Assembly: GCA_028289285.1 (NCBI GenBank)
Contig: JANQRF010000002.1
Span: 806,001-870,000 of the forward strand
DNA: 64,000 nucleotides
Direction of reading: 5' to 3'
Source: Alphaproteobacteria bacterium
GTDB lineage: Bacteria > Pseudomonadota > Alphaproteobacteria > Micavibrionales > Micavibrionaceae
Positions 41,551 through 50,898 of this stretch are shown here, piece after piece. Both the position numbers and the translations under genes were made by a program. Each line of letters starts with the position of its first letter. The first letter of the stretch is position 1. Under the pieces are notes generated by a model, which was not told the origin of the DNA, ran no database searches, and saw nothing but the letters and a program-made list of their open reading frames with translations.

Positions 41551-43515
41551 TTAGCGGCCCCATTTGCGAAGCGAAACCACGCGGGAGAGCGCTTCAACGG
41601 AGATTTCGCCCGAAACAACTTTCAACACGCCATCATCGCGCATGGATTTAAAGCCTTTTTGCGCGGCCACGGCCTTGATATCCAGGTGGGAGCCGCCGCG
41701 GGCAACGATCTCATCCAGGTCTTCATCAAAGACTAGGACCTCAATAACAGGCACCCGGCCTTTATAGCCCTGCCCGCCGCAATGTTCACATCCGCCCTGA
41801 TTGGCCCGGAAGATTTCAGGTTTGTGAATATCCTGTAATCCGAGCAGGAATTTTTCCTCATCTTCAGGTGTATAAGGTGTTTTACAATGCGGGCAGAGTT
41901 TACGGACCAGACGCTGGGCCATAATCCCGATCACATTCCCGGCCAGCATGCTTGGCTTCAGACCCAAATCCAAAAGACGCGGGATCGCCCCGAAAGAATC
42001 GTTCGTGTGCAAGGTTGTATACACCTGGTGCCCGGTCATAGAGGCCTGCAGCGCCATTTGCGCGGTAATTTCATCGCGGATCTCCCCGATAAAGATAATA
42101 TCCGGGTCCTGACGCAAGATCGCGCGGATCCCGTCTGCAAAGTCAAGCACGCCTTCTTTGACGGCTGTCTGGCGGATCATCGGTAAAGAATATTCCACCG
42201 GATCTTCCAGCGTTTGAATATTGACATCGACCGAGCTGATTTCATTGAGCATAGAATAAAGAGAGGTTGTTTTCCCGCTGCCTGTCGGGCCGGTGACAAT
42301 AATAATCCCTTCGGGTTTTTCCTGAACGATTTTGATCTTTTCTAAATTGGCCGAAGAAAATCCAACAGAGGACAGCGCAATAATGCCGGACTGCTTGTCC
42401 AAAATCCGCATGACGATATTTTCGCCATGTACAGTCGGTAAAGAAGATACACGAAAATCAACATCACGCCCGGCAATGTTCATTTTGATGCGCCCGTCCT
42501 GCGGGGCATGTTTTTCAGCAATGTTCAGATGCGCCATGATTTTGAGGCGCTGGGAAATCGCGCTCCAGTGCTGGCGGTGCAAAATCTGGGCGGTGAATAA
42601 AACGCCGTCCACGCGATAGCGCAGGCGCACAAAGTTTTCTTCCGGCTCAAAGTGCAAATCAGACGCGCCGATTTTCACTGCTTCAAAAATAAGCGCGTTC
42701 ACAAGCCGGACAACCGGATGGGTATAGGCTTTATCTTCACTGAGACCTGATAGATCGAGCTTGGTTTCACCCTCACCTTCAAGCTCTTTAATAATGTCGG
42801 CAATGGAACTCGCATAGCCGTAAGCTGCATCCAGCGCATCGGAGAGATGAGCCTGCGAAATTAAAAGCGGTTTGAAATTGATCCCTTTTGGCAGATAGCG
42901 GCGCAACGTATCAAGCGCCACCACATCATAGGGATCGGTCATCGCAATACGCAGCTCATTGCCGTTAATGGAAAGCGGCAAGACTTTATGCAGCTGCGCT
43001 AACTCTTTTGAAATCAGTTCAACCGCTTCACTATCAACAAGTGTTTGTTGTGGGTCGAAAACATCAAAGCCGGATGTTTCGGCCAGAAACGTGGTCAGGG
43101 TTTCTTGCGTGATAAACCCAAGATCAACAAGAACCTCCCCGAGAAGCTTGCCTGAGATTTTCTTTTCCTGAAGCGCCACATTGAGCTGGTCAGCCGTGAT
43201 TAGCCCCATCGCCACCAAACGCTCACCAATACGCGGACGGTTTGCCTGCGCCTGCGCGTTGACCTGGTCCGTATCAATATTGTTTAAGAACGTGTCTTTT
43301 TCTTTGGCAGAAATAAACTCGCTATCTTCATTGACATGAATATCCCGGTTTTCAAGCGGTACATCTGATACAGGCGCTTCTTCAACAGAGGGCGGCGGCG
43401 CAGCCTGGTTTTCTTGCAGGAAGTTTTTCTCCTCAACAGAAAACAAGCCTTCCGCGCCCTCAATCACGAGGCCGATATCATTCGAGAGCGTGTCTTGTTT
43501 ATCCTTAGATCCCAT
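41551..43515 (-). CDS. mshE: Pilus assembly ATPase, GspE/PilB/MshE family
   Basis: A 654-residue hexameric ATPase that powers pilus assembly. N-terminal T2SSE-N domain (about residues 90-240; 'RLVAMGLITADQLNVALQ'), then the catalytic core: Walker A 'VTGPTGSGKTTSLYSML', Asp box, 'DPDIIFIGEIRDEITAQMAL' (Walker B) and His box 'GHQVYTTLHTNDSF'. A C-terminal CPHC...CEHC zinc motif is present. MshE-type proteins bind cyclic-di-GMP through the N-domain in Vibrio; whether this one does is unknown. Confidence 0.93.
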   Translation of the reverse strand: MGSKDKQDTLSNDIGLVIEGAEGLFSVEEKNFLQENQAAPPPSVEEAPVSDVPLENRDIHVNEDSEFISAKEKDTFLNNIDTDQVNAQAQANRPRIGERLVAMGLITADQLNVALQEKKISGKLLGEVLVDLGFITQETLTTFLAETSGFDVFDPQQTLVDSEAVELISKELAQLHKVLPLSINGNELRIAMTDPYDVVALDTLRRYLPKGINFKPLLISQAHLSDALDAAYGYASSIADIIKELEGEGETKLDLSGLSEDKAYTHPVVRLVNALIFEAVKIGASDLHFEPEENFVRLRYRVDGVLFTAQILHRQHWSAISQRLKIMAHLNIAEKHAPQDGRIKMNIAGRDVDFRVSSLPTVHGENIVMRILDKQSGIIALSSVGFSSANLEKIKIVQEKPEGIIIVTGPTGSGKTTSLYSMLNEISSVDVNIQTLEDPVEYSLPMIRQTAVKEGVLDFADGIRAILRQDPDIIFIGEIRDEITAQMALQASMTGHQVYTTLHTNDSFGAIPRLLDLGLKPSMLAGNVIGIMAQRLVRKLCPHCKTPYTPEDEEKFLLGLQDIHKPEIFRANQGGCEHCGGQGYKGRVPVIEVLVFDEDLDEIVARGGSHLDIKAVAAQKGFKSMRDDGVLKVVSGEISVEALSRVVSLRKWGR

Positions 43516-43618
43516 TAAATCTGCACATGAGTTGGAAAGAGTGAGCCGAAACGACCAGAGATACGCTTGTCCACTCTCAAGACTAGTGCAAAATGGTTAA
43601 GAAAAACCTGCCTTATGT

Positions 43619-43888
43619 TTACGTAACGCTTATGCCGTTTTCGGCAGCTTGCTGCATCCACAGCCCGCTCACCTGCTCATCCAGCATATTTTCCAGATTA
43701 TTAAACTCAGAGGTCATCAGATTGAGCAAATGCATCAGATTTTCAATCTGAACAACGTCTTCTCCCTGCCCGTCCTGATATAGGTGCAAAATCGCACAGG
43801 CTGCCTGGATATATATCAAGCAACGCTCATGCGCCATTTTCACAAGAACAATGTTTTTAACATCTTTACCTTTTTGTAGATCACACAT
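43619..43888 (-). CDS. Hypothetical protein (89 aa)
   Basis: An acidic, probably helical 89-residue protein (no domain recognised), with AGGGGATGG upstream of the ATG. It lies upstream of the pilus ATPase gene in the same direction (103-base gap), so it could belong to the pilus operon. Confidence 0.6.
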   Translation of the reverse strand: MCDLQKGKDVKNIVLVKMAHERCLIYIQAACAILHLYQDGQGEDVVQIENLMHLLNLMTSEFNNLENMLDEQVSGLWMQQAAENGISVT

Positions 43889-44072
43889 TTTTCCATCCCC
43901 TAATAAATTATGTTAAACACAAAAACTATTTCTTCAGTCTACCGAACATGCTAAAGTATGCAATATAAAATGCCCTCACATAATATATAACATGTCCTAA
44001 ATTAAATTATGTTTTATTATGTATACTAATATGATCTTAAATTAACTAAATTTAACCTTAGATTATTTTGAT

Positions 44073-44717
44073 ATGATTACAAAAGAACAATGCCGCGCCG
44101 CGCGCAGTTTTATAGGCCTGAAACAGGCCGAATTGGCCGAAGACTGCAATCTGTCCAAAACAGCTATCACTCATTTTGAAAGCGGATTATTCAATCCCCG
44201 GGCTGATAATATGGCCAAGATCCGTGACGCCCTCGAACAGCGCGGAATCGAGTTTGTCGGGGATTACGGCGTGCAAAAGCGACAGACAATTTTCCAGCTT
44301 CTTGAGGGAGATACCATGTATGTGGATGTCTGGGATGACGTTTATAACACCCTAAAAGACAGGGGGGGCGAAGTCCTCATTTCACATGTGGATGAACGTC
44401 CAGTGTTTCAAAAACATCCCGAAGAGCTAACCGCCCATTTAAGAAGACTAAAAGAGCGCAACATTCGAGAGCGCATCTTAGTATGTGAAGGGGATACATT
44501 TTTTATACAAGAGCCGGAAAGCTATCGCTGGCTTCCAAAAGAAATCTATAAATCCGGTGTGATGTCTTTCGTCTATGGGGGTAAAATAGCCCTACAATTC
44601 TGGAACGGAAATGTATGCTTACTCATTGAAAATAAAAGCATTTATGAAGATGAAAAGCAGCGCTTCGAATATCTGTGGGAAAACGCCCTCATCCCGCCAA
44701 ACCCCCGGGAAGACTAA
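44073..44717 (+). CDS. XRE-family HTH regulator with an extra C-terminal domain
   Basis: A 214-residue protein with an N-terminal helix-turn-helix (residues about 5-60, 'FIGLKQAELAEDCNLSKTAI'). The 140-residue C-terminal region ('VWDDVYNTLKDRGGEVLISH', 'LVCEGDTFFIQEPESYRWLP') is unfamiliar; by position it could bind a ligand or form dimers. It is transcribed divergently from the pilus locus across a 184-base AT-rich region, so it may regulate that locus, but this is conjecture. Confidence 0.75.
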   Translation: MITKEQCRAARSFIGLKQAELAEDCNLSKTAITHFESGLFNPRADNMAKIRDALEQRGIEFVGDYGVQKRQTIFQLLEGDTMYVDVWDDVYNTLKDRGGEVLISHVDERPVFQKHPEELTAHLRRLKERNIRERILVCEGDTFFIQEPESYRWLPKEIYKSGVMSFVYGGKIALQFWNGNVCLLIENKSIYEDEKQRFEYLWENALIPPNPRED

Positions 44718-44845
44718 AGAACAGGCATAGTCTTACAGAAATAAAACAACCATACATATATATGCACCCTTTGAATTCTGTTGAGTTTTAACATTTTTTA
44801 ACTTTTTTTCTCCATAAATAGCAACCTAAAGTTGTGTTGGGGAAA

Positions 44846-45835
44846 ATGAGCATACTAAGTTTTGAATTTTTGAAATCTACCTTATCAGGTGAAGATAAAG
44901 CTAAATTAGACAGCTATTTAAATTCACCATTATATTACATGATAACGGGTCGCAGAGGCGCCTATGTCTATAGGGGTGAGCATTCATTATTTGTCTTATG
45001 TGATCACCCCCACATAGAAGATCGTAAAATCATTTTTCCTGAACTGGGAAAAGCCGATTATGAACTGACAGCTTCGTTTTTAAATACCGAGAAACCACCT
45101 AAAAACGGTTTTCAACTTGCACGATATACTGAGGAAGATTTAAAAGCCCTAAGAAAACGATTGGCTGAAATCACCTACTCTCCTGTGTCCGGTATCGTTT
45201 TAACAGAAGAAACAGCGCTAGATTGGCGTTACCCTGTGCGCATTCTCGATACTGAAACAGTGAGTAAAATGGAAGGCGGCAATTTCAAGACGCTTCGAAA
45301 AAGATTTAAAAAACATAATGGAGATATTGAATGCGTACCACTAAATGCCGAGAACGGCTTAAGATACATGAGAGCCGCGCTCAAATTCTGGGAGGGCGCA
45401 ATGATTATGGACGAAAAAGATACACCCGATATGTCTGATTTTTATCATGAATACTTCAAAATCGTGGAGCAAAACCCCGAGCAGACAAAAGGGCTTTTAT
45501 TCAAACAGGGACATCGCCCACTTGGTTTTTGCGCTTGGGATCAAACTCAGCAAGACACGGCCAATTCATTTATAAATGTTGGCGATTTTAAAAACGTAAA
45601 TGGGTTGTCAGATTATCAAACTGTTATTCTATGCATAAAACTTCTTGAAAACGGGATCAGGCGTTTGAACCTCGGTGGATCGGAATTGCAAAGCCTGGAC
45701 TCTTTCAAAGCCAAATTCAAGCCCGTTGCCACGCTCCCGCTTCTATCAGCAGATGTCATTTACGCACAGCCAATGCAGGTGAATGCCGAAGTTTTCACGA
45801 TTGTTGAACCGCAACCGCGCGCGCAGGCAGCATAG
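44846..45835 (+). CDS. DUF2156-like (phosphatidylglycerol lysyltransferase C-terminal type) protein
   Basis: A 329-residue protein with the GNAT-like fold seen in aminoacyl-phosphatidylglycerol synthases. The diagnostic end is 'RLNLGGSELQSLDSFKAKFK' followed by Pro. 'NFKTLRKRFKKHNGD' in the middle also fits the family. It has no transmembrane flippase part, so it is a soluble transferase whose substrate is unknown. I chose ATG 44846; a GTG at 44834 is possible. Confidence 0.65.
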   Translation: MSILSFEFLKSTLSGEDKAKLDSYLNSPLYYMITGRRGAYVYRGEHSLFVLCDHPHIEDRKIIFPELGKADYELTASFLNTEKPPKNGFQLARYTEEDLKALRKRLAEITYSPVSGIVLTEETALDWRYPVRILDTETVSKMEGGNFKTLRKRFKKHNGDIECVPLNAENGLRYMRAALKFWEGAMIMDEKDTPDMSDFYHEYFKIVEQNPEQTKGLLFKQGHRPLGFCAWDQTQQDTANSFINVGDFKNVNGLSDYQTVILCIKLLENGIRRLNLGGSELQSLDSFKAKFKPVATLPLLSADVIYAQPMQVNAEVFTIVEPQPRAQAA

Positions 45836-45858
45836 ATTAAAATTTTTTAGGGAAAAGC

Positions 45859-45935
45859 TGGCGCGCCTGGGAGGATTCGAACCCCCAACCTTCTGATCCG
45901 TAGTCAGATACTCTATCCAGTTGAGCTACAGGCGC
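45859..45935 (-). tRNA. tRNA-Arg (anticodon ACG)
   Basis: A complete 77-base cloverleaf on the minus strand. Acceptor GCGCCTG pairs with CAGGCGC. The anticodon stem TCTGA/TCAGA holds the loop CTACGGA (anticodon ACG). The T arm GTTCGAATC is canonical and the 3' CCA is encoded. ACG is normally deaminated to ICG to read CGN codons. Confidence 0.97.
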
Positions 45936-46149
45936 ATGAGATGGCGCAGACACTACCCTATGGACAGGGCGGTTTGCAAGCTTTATGTGCGCGTCTGCCC
46001 GGAATATGACATCTGTGGCTAATTTTGGTGTAATCCATTGTTCGGCTTGACAGATCAGGGCTTTTGCGGTGTGGTAGCGAGATTACCGCGTTTGTGTTTA
46101 GAAGCTGTTTTTCCGCCAAGTTTGCGCAGCGCTCCGGGCAAACGGTAAA

Positions 46150-47442
46150 ATGAAAATTGCCTTTGAAAAGAATGGGTTCAAAATGTGTGCAACTGTAAAA
46201 TCCGAAGAGACGAGCCTTAAATTGAAACAGATGACCCAAAAAAAGCGTGCGCACACTCTATGCTTAGCCGTAAGCCTGGCCGCAGGCCTTGTGGCAGGCA
46301 CAGCCCTTCCGGCCTTCGCACAAATTGATATGACTGAAAAACCGGTCCTGGTGATTACCAATGACCCTGTGACCCCGGATGTGGCCGCCGTGCCGACAGC
46401 CCCGATTTATTCCCGCCCGTCTAAAGCACCTGAAATCAGCCCGGATCAGATCTCCGGGGCCGCTTACTTTGACCAGATGCAAACCCCGGTTGGGCGTAAG
46501 ATCGACCAGATGCGCAGTGATTTATTTGCACTTCAAACCCGTTTGAACGGTGTTGCCGAAGCGATCTCAAGCGCCGATACAAATAACCAGCAAGCTGCCG
46601 CCCGGTACAATGCCAGCGTGGCCACGATTAATACGGCGCTGCAGTCCGGCACCACGCCCGGCAACCCGCGCCTGATCGCCCGGCTGAATGAAGCGCAGGA
46701 TGCCCTGGATCAAATTTCCAATAACATCACGAATGTAAACGGTACCAGCGTGCGCGTTGCAGAACTTGCTTCTATGGCCTCTTTCTTATTAGAGGCTGCG
46801 CGTTCTACCTATGCGCTCTCCGGTGCGATTGAAGAAGATCATGTACGTCTGGCGCAACTGGAAGATCAGATCAACGGCGTTCTGGTTTTGATTGAACGGC
46901 TTCAGCTTGAAAGCAGTGACAGGCTGTCTCGTACCAACGCTTTTTTAGCAAGCGAGCGGAATAACCTGCGGACCCTTTCCATGGGTGTCACGACCGGAAA
47001 TATGTTCGGCCAGTCTTTGCGTAGCCGCGGTTTTGAAAATGCGGCCTTTACGCAAAGCCCCGCCTCTTCCATGAGTGCAACGCCTGCGGGCTTTGCCCCA
47101 ATGGCCGGACGAACCTCTTCTATGACATCTGCGCCATCCGGACGTACGCCTTTGGCCAAAATCCGGTTCGACCGCCCGGATGTGAATTACAAACAGCCTG
47201 TTTATATGGCGGTCAATGAAGCTTTAAGCAGATATCCGGGCGCGAATATTGAACTGGTTGCCGTCTACCCGCAATCGGGTAATGCCGCGCAAGTTGCGAT
47301 TGAAAATACACGCTCCCGCCGCAATGCAGAGCAGGTTATGCGTAGCCTCGAAGAAATGGGCATTCCCATGGATAAAATCAACTTAAGCGCTGCGCAAAGT
47401 GCAGATGCCCGCAGCAGCGAAGTCCACGTTTTTATCAGGTGA
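46150..47442 (+). CDS. Exported protein with OmpA-like C-terminal domain
   Basis: A 430-residue protein. Signal peptide 'LCLAVSLAAGLVAGTALPAF' is preceded by up to 37 residues, so ATG 46231 (MTQKKRAH) may be the real start. The middle is a long helical/coiled region with Gln/Asn/Ala-rich stretches; a Ser/Pro/Met-rich linker follows. The last 100 or so residues ('VYMAVNEALSRYPGANIELV', 'RNAEQVMRSLEEMGI') have the beta-alpha pattern of OmpA-like peptidoglycan-associating domains. Likely a cell-envelope structural protein. Confidence 0.65.
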   Translation: MKIAFEKNGFKMCATVKSEETSLKLKQMTQKKRAHTLCLAVSLAAGLVAGTALPAFAQIDMTEKPVLVITNDPVTPDVAAVPTAPIYSRPSKAPEISPDQISGAAYFDQMQTPVGRKIDQMRSDLFALQTRLNGVAEAISSADTNNQQAAARYNASVATINTALQSGTTPGNPRLIARLNEAQDALDQISNNITNVNGTSVRVAELASMASFLLEAARSTYALSGAIEEDHVRLAQLEDQINGVLVLIERLQLESSDRLSRTNAFLASERNNLRTLSMGVTTGNMFGQSLRSRGFENAAFTQSPASSMSATPAGFAPMAGRTSSMTSAPSGRTPLAKIRFDRPDVNYKQPVYMAVNEALSRYPGANIELVAVYPQSGNAAQVAIENTRSRRNAEQVMRSLEEMGIPMDKINLSAAQSADARSSEVHVFIR

Positions 47443-47446
47443 TCAT

Positions 47447-48478
47447 TTGAAGGCTTTTAAATCCACTTTACTTCCGGCGCTGTTTTTAATCGTGCTGGGG
47501 CTGTGTGGATTTTGGATCGGACATTCTTTTTTAAAAACGCCGCAATCCCCCCAACCCGGCGAACACATAACTTTCTCGGACAATGTATCTTCTGCTGAAA
47601 TACTCGGCACATATGAAGTTGTAGGCCCGTCCATAGGACCGCTGACAGTCTATGAAACAATCGGCAAGCTTGCTTTTAAAGACGGGAAAACAGCTTCTTT
47701 AAAAATGGATGAAGCAGATATTGAACGCCTTGAGAGCGTATCTGATATTTATTTATTTGATGCATCCGGTGATACGCTTTTACCTTTCACAGCGCGCGCC
47801 GAAAAAACAATTTCCGCACTGACAGGAACGCGTCTTGTGTTTGCCTTGAATGAAGATGTGCATGACCCGGATATCTTACACCATAAGCTGACGGCGAAAA
47901 TTATACACACTGAAATGAATAATGTGCGCAGGCTGCCGCGCTCAACTGTAAATTATACCCAAGACGGCACGCCTATTATCTGGACTGTCTGGCAAGCAGA
48001 TGATGGAAGCTTAAGCGTGACACAAACACAGGCAGATATTCTGATTGAAACGGATGACTTTATCGGCGTCAGCTCTTCTACCGCGCGCACGGATCATGTG
48101 ATTTTGAAAAACCCGCCAAAGATACTTCAGGACGGACAGAAAATAGAAAATGTGATCCTGTCTAATTTTGATGCACCGTTAGTAACAACTGCACAGGCAC
48201 TTACATATGCGAAAGATGAAGTAATTTATGCAGCGCTTCGCTCCGAGGAACTTAAGCGGCATCAGGAACAAGGGACAGATAAATGCTATCTCACTGTTAA
48301 CCGGGACGGCCTGCCCTATACCAGGCTTCCGGGCGGTGGACCAAGTGAAGCTGCAATTCAGGCCGAAAAAAGTATCGATCCGAATGATTTATCTTCTTCT
48401 GCCACAACGGCCTGCGATGTCGGCGGTGGATGTGCCAATAATGGAAGCGGCGGATGCGCCGGCGGATGCAGCCGTTAA
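47447..48478 (+). CDS. Membrane-anchored protein with Cys/Gly-rich tail
   Basis: A 343-residue protein beginning at TTG 47447 (AGGTGA upstream) and following the previous gene by 4 bases. One N-terminal membrane segment ('LLPALFLIVLGLCGFWIGHS') anchors a periplasmic domain with no recognised family. The C-terminus is unusual: 'ACDVGGGCANNGSGGCAGGC' then SR, four Cys in a Gly-rich run. This may bind metal, form disulfides or be a processing tag. Cotranscription with the OmpA-like gene is likely. Confidence 0.65.
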   Translation: MKAFKSTLLPALFLIVLGLCGFWIGHSFLKTPQSPQPGEHITFSDNVSSAEILGTYEVVGPSIGPLTVYETIGKLAFKDGKTASLKMDEADIERLESVSDIYLFDASGDTLLPFTARAEKTISALTGTRLVFALNEDVHDPDILHHKLTAKIIHTEMNNVRRLPRSTVNYTQDGTPIIWTVWQADDGSLSVTQTQADILIETDDFIGVSSSTARTDHVILKNPPKILQDGQKIENVILSNFDAPLVTTAQALTYAKDEVIYAALRSEELKRHQEQGTDKCYLTVNRDGLPYTRLPGGGPSEAAIQAEKSIDPNDLSSSATTACDVGGGCANNGSGGCAGGCSR

Positions 48479-48500
48479 AACCAAAAGCTGATCAAAATTA

Positions 48501-48533
48501 AAAAACGCCCCCGGAAAAACCGGAGGCGTTTTT
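48501..48533 (+). terminator. Intrinsic terminator
   Basis: Stem AACGCC(c)CCGG / CCGG(a)GGCGTT with loop AAAAA and a T run. Located 22 bases after the Cys/Gly-tail gene. Confidence 0.9.
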
Positions 48534-48881
48534 AATGTGTGTGGGGAATACATACCTCTATTACCGTCAAACCCTCTTATTACTTTTAAAAGTTTATTCA
48601 GTAATGTCTTATTTATAGGAAAGACCCCTCTCACTGTCAACACAAACTTTTGGAAAAAATACGATAAACTTTATAATTTCATAAGTTCTTGGCTATTTCT
48701 GTGTATAAAACCCCCTGCCCGGCACACATAAAACCGGCTCAGGCCCTATTATTCCGCCATTTGTGCATGGTTTCCCCTATTCCCTTGAACTTGCATCCAC
48801 CAGCGCTTAGGATTGCGCCTGGGGGCAAAAATCTGTAAAACGCACCCACTATTATACGTTTTAAAGAAAGAATATATTTGG
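48534..48881. other. Non-coding stretch upstream of olsB
   Basis: An AT-rich gap of about 350 bases. Nothing coding is convincing in it. A short hairpin CCAGCGC...GCGCCTGG lies at about 48800-48822. It probably contains the olsB promoter, but no specific site can be identified. Confidence 0.5.
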
Positions 48882-49730
48882 GTGTCTACATCATCTGAAA
48901 AGCCAATCAATCTTGAAACCGTCACCTTCCGGCTTGCCCAAAACCAGGATGAAATCGAAGCTGCACAGCGCCTGCGGTACCGCGTTTTTTATGAAGAGCT
49001 TGATGCCATTCCGAGCCCGGAAATGAAAAAGCTGCGACGCGACATCAATGAATTTGATGAGGCTGCGGATATCCTGATCGTGATCGATAATAGTATCGAA
49101 AATCCGGACGAACAGATTGTCGGCACTTACCGTTTTCTGCGCCAGGAAATTGCAGACAAATACGGACATTTTTATACCAGCGATGAATATGATATTACCG
49201 CCCTTCAAAAATCAGGCGAGAAATTACTTGAGGTTGGACGGTCCTGTGTGCTTGAACCCTATCGTACACGCGCCCTTATTCAAAAGATGTGGGGCTTTAT
49301 TGCAGACTATGTTGCTGAACACCAGATCGGTCTTATGTTCGGCTGCGCGAGTTTTCCGGGCACGGATGTCAGCACAATCGAAAAAGAGCTTTCTTATCTG
49401 TATCACTATCACCTGGCGGAAGAAGCGCTGCGGCCGGTCGTTCTCCCCCAGCACCGCATTGATATGAATCTTATCCCGAAAGAAGAGCTGGATGCCAAGC
49501 GGATCTTCGCCAAATTACCACCGCTGGTGAAAGGTTATTTGCGCCTCGGGGCGAGCATCGGGGATGGGGCCTTTATCGACCGCCAATGGAACAGCGTGGA
49601 TGTGTGCATCGTCATGCCGACCCTGCAAGTGACTGAACGCTACGTTAAACATTACCAGCGCGAAACCGATAAGGTTATCCCCAAAACGCAGGCTATTTCT
49701 GAAAAACTTGCAGCGCAAAGCCGCTCCTAG
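48882..49730 (+). CDS. olsB: L-ornithine N-alpha-acyltransferase OlsB
   Basis: OlsB transfers a 3-hydroxyacyl chain from acyl-ACP to ornithine, the first step of phosphate-free ornithine lipids. The protein (about 282 residues) shows the N-terminal 'RLAQNQDEIEAAQRLRYRVF' and 'LLEVGRSCVLEPYRTRALIQ', family hallmarks. The start is uncertain: GTG 48882 gives a standard length, while an upstream TTG at 48813 would add 23 residues. olsA follows with a 10-base gap. Confidence 0.88.
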   Translation: MSTSSEKPINLETVTFRLAQNQDEIEAAQRLRYRVFYEELDAIPSPEMKKLRRDINEFDEAADILIVIDNSIENPDEQIVGTYRFLRQEIADKYGHFYTSDEYDITALQKSGEKLLEVGRSCVLEPYRTRALIQKMWGFIADYVAEHQIGLMFGCASFPGTDVSTIEKELSYLYHYHLAEEALRPVVLPQHRIDMNLIPKEELDAKRIFAKLPPLVKGYLRLGASIGDGAFIDRQWNSVDVCIVMPTLQVTERYVKHYQRETDKVIPKTQAISEKLAAQSRS

Positions 49731-49740
49731 CCTGACACAT

Positions 49741-50511
49741 ATGAACTTTATCCGCAGCCTCAAAGCCGCTTTTAGACTAACGCTCTATGGCCTGATGTGT
49801 CTTGTTAGCATCCCGCTGCAAGCCGCTGTGCTTATTTTGACGAAAGGGAGCGCTGCTTACATATTGCCCAAACTGTTTCACCGTATTACCTGCAAGCTCT
49901 TTGGCATTAAAGTGCAAATAACAGGAAAGCCGCATACAGATGAACAAACGCTCTTTGTCTGTAACCACCTGTCTTATCTTGACATCCCGGTGCTTGGAAG
50001 CGTTATAACGGGGTCCTTTATTGCCAAAACCGATGTTGCGGGCTGGCCGGTTTTCGGGCTTTTAGCCAAATTACAACGCACCCTATTTGTCAGCCGTAAT
50101 ACCCGCCATGCAGTACAAGGGCAAAAAGATTTTCAGGAAAGACTAAAAGAGGGCATGCATATGATCCTCTTTCCGGAAGGCACGTCTTCAGACGGGCATA
50201 CTGTCTTGCCGTTCAAATCCTCCCTCTTCGCGGCTTTTGAGACTGCTGGTCTTTCATATTTGACCCTCCAGCCCGTGACACTCAATCTGCTTGCCATTGA
50301 CGGCCAGACAGCAGATACGCCTGCCCTTCGAGATCTTTATGCCTATCATGGAGATATTGAATTACCACCTCATTTATGGAACTTTGCAGGCTTAAACGGT
50401 GTAATGCTTGAAATTATCTTTCATAAGACCATTGAACTTTCAGAGCATCAGAACCGAAAAGAGCTCGCGCAGATCTGCGAGGAGGCTGTCCGCAGCGGGC
50501 TTTCCTCTTGA
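49741..50511 (+). CDS. olsA: Lyso-ornithine lipid O-acyltransferase OlsA (PlsC family)
   Basis: A 256-residue PlsC-type acyltransferase completing ornithine lipid synthesis; it could also act on lysophosphatidate. The acyltransferase motifs are 'CNHLSYLDIPVLG' (an NHxSYLD variant of NHxxxxD) and 'LFPEGTSSDG'. An N-terminal membrane segment is present. Its location right after olsB supports the OlsA call. I used ATG 49741 rather than an earlier TTG inside olsB. Confidence 0.85.
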   Translation: MNFIRSLKAAFRLTLYGLMCLVSIPLQAAVLILTKGSAAYILPKLFHRITCKLFGIKVQITGKPHTDEQTLFVCNHLSYLDIPVLGSVITGSFIAKTDVAGWPVFGLLAKLQRTLFVSRNTRHAVQGQKDFQERLKEGMHMILFPEGTSSDGHTVLPFKSSLFAAFETAGLSYLTLQPVTLNLLAIDGQTADTPALRDLYAYHGDIELPPHLWNFAGLNGVMLEIIFHKTIELSEHQNRKELAQICEEAVRSGLSS

Positions 50512-50573
50512 TTTCATGTGCCGGGCCGCTTAAAAGATAGTCTGAATAAACTCTGATAAAGGATTTAAATAAA

Positions 50574-50795
50574 ATGGAATTCACACCTGATGAACTGATC
50601 CGCGTGCAGGCCTATATGCGCTCTACCTTCAGCAATGATAACATTGCCGTGCGTCCGCGTTCCCAGACACCGGATTCAATCGAAATCCTTTTAAACGGGG
50701 AGTTTATCGGGCTGGTCTATAAAAATGTAGAGGATGGAGAAACCTCTTACGATTTCAATATGTCCATCCTGGATATCGATCTACCGGCCGCTTAA
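50574..50795 (+). CDS. DUF3126 family protein
   Basis: A 73-residue protein typical of alphaproteobacteria ('MEFTPDELIRVQAYMRSTFS', 'NGEFIGLVYKNVEDGETSYD'). Ribosome binding site AAAGGA. Function unknown; usually a single housekeeping-linked gene. Confidence 0.85.
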   Translation: MEFTPDELIRVQAYMRSTFSNDNIAVRPRSQTPDSIEILLNGEFIGLVYKNVEDGETSYDFNMSILDIDLPAA

Positions 50796-50898
50796 GCCTG
50801 ATTTTCCTCTTTTTATTGCCCTTAACCAGTACTTTCAGTACGTTAGCACTGAATAACTGTTTTTGCGCGCCGGCGCCTTTTCAGGATAAAATGAAAAG

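Noticed and set aside
48537-48731. 64-codon plus-strand frame after the terminator at 48501-48533
   Set aside because: It begins 4 bases after a terminator, has no ribosome binding site and has AT-driven composition; probably chance.
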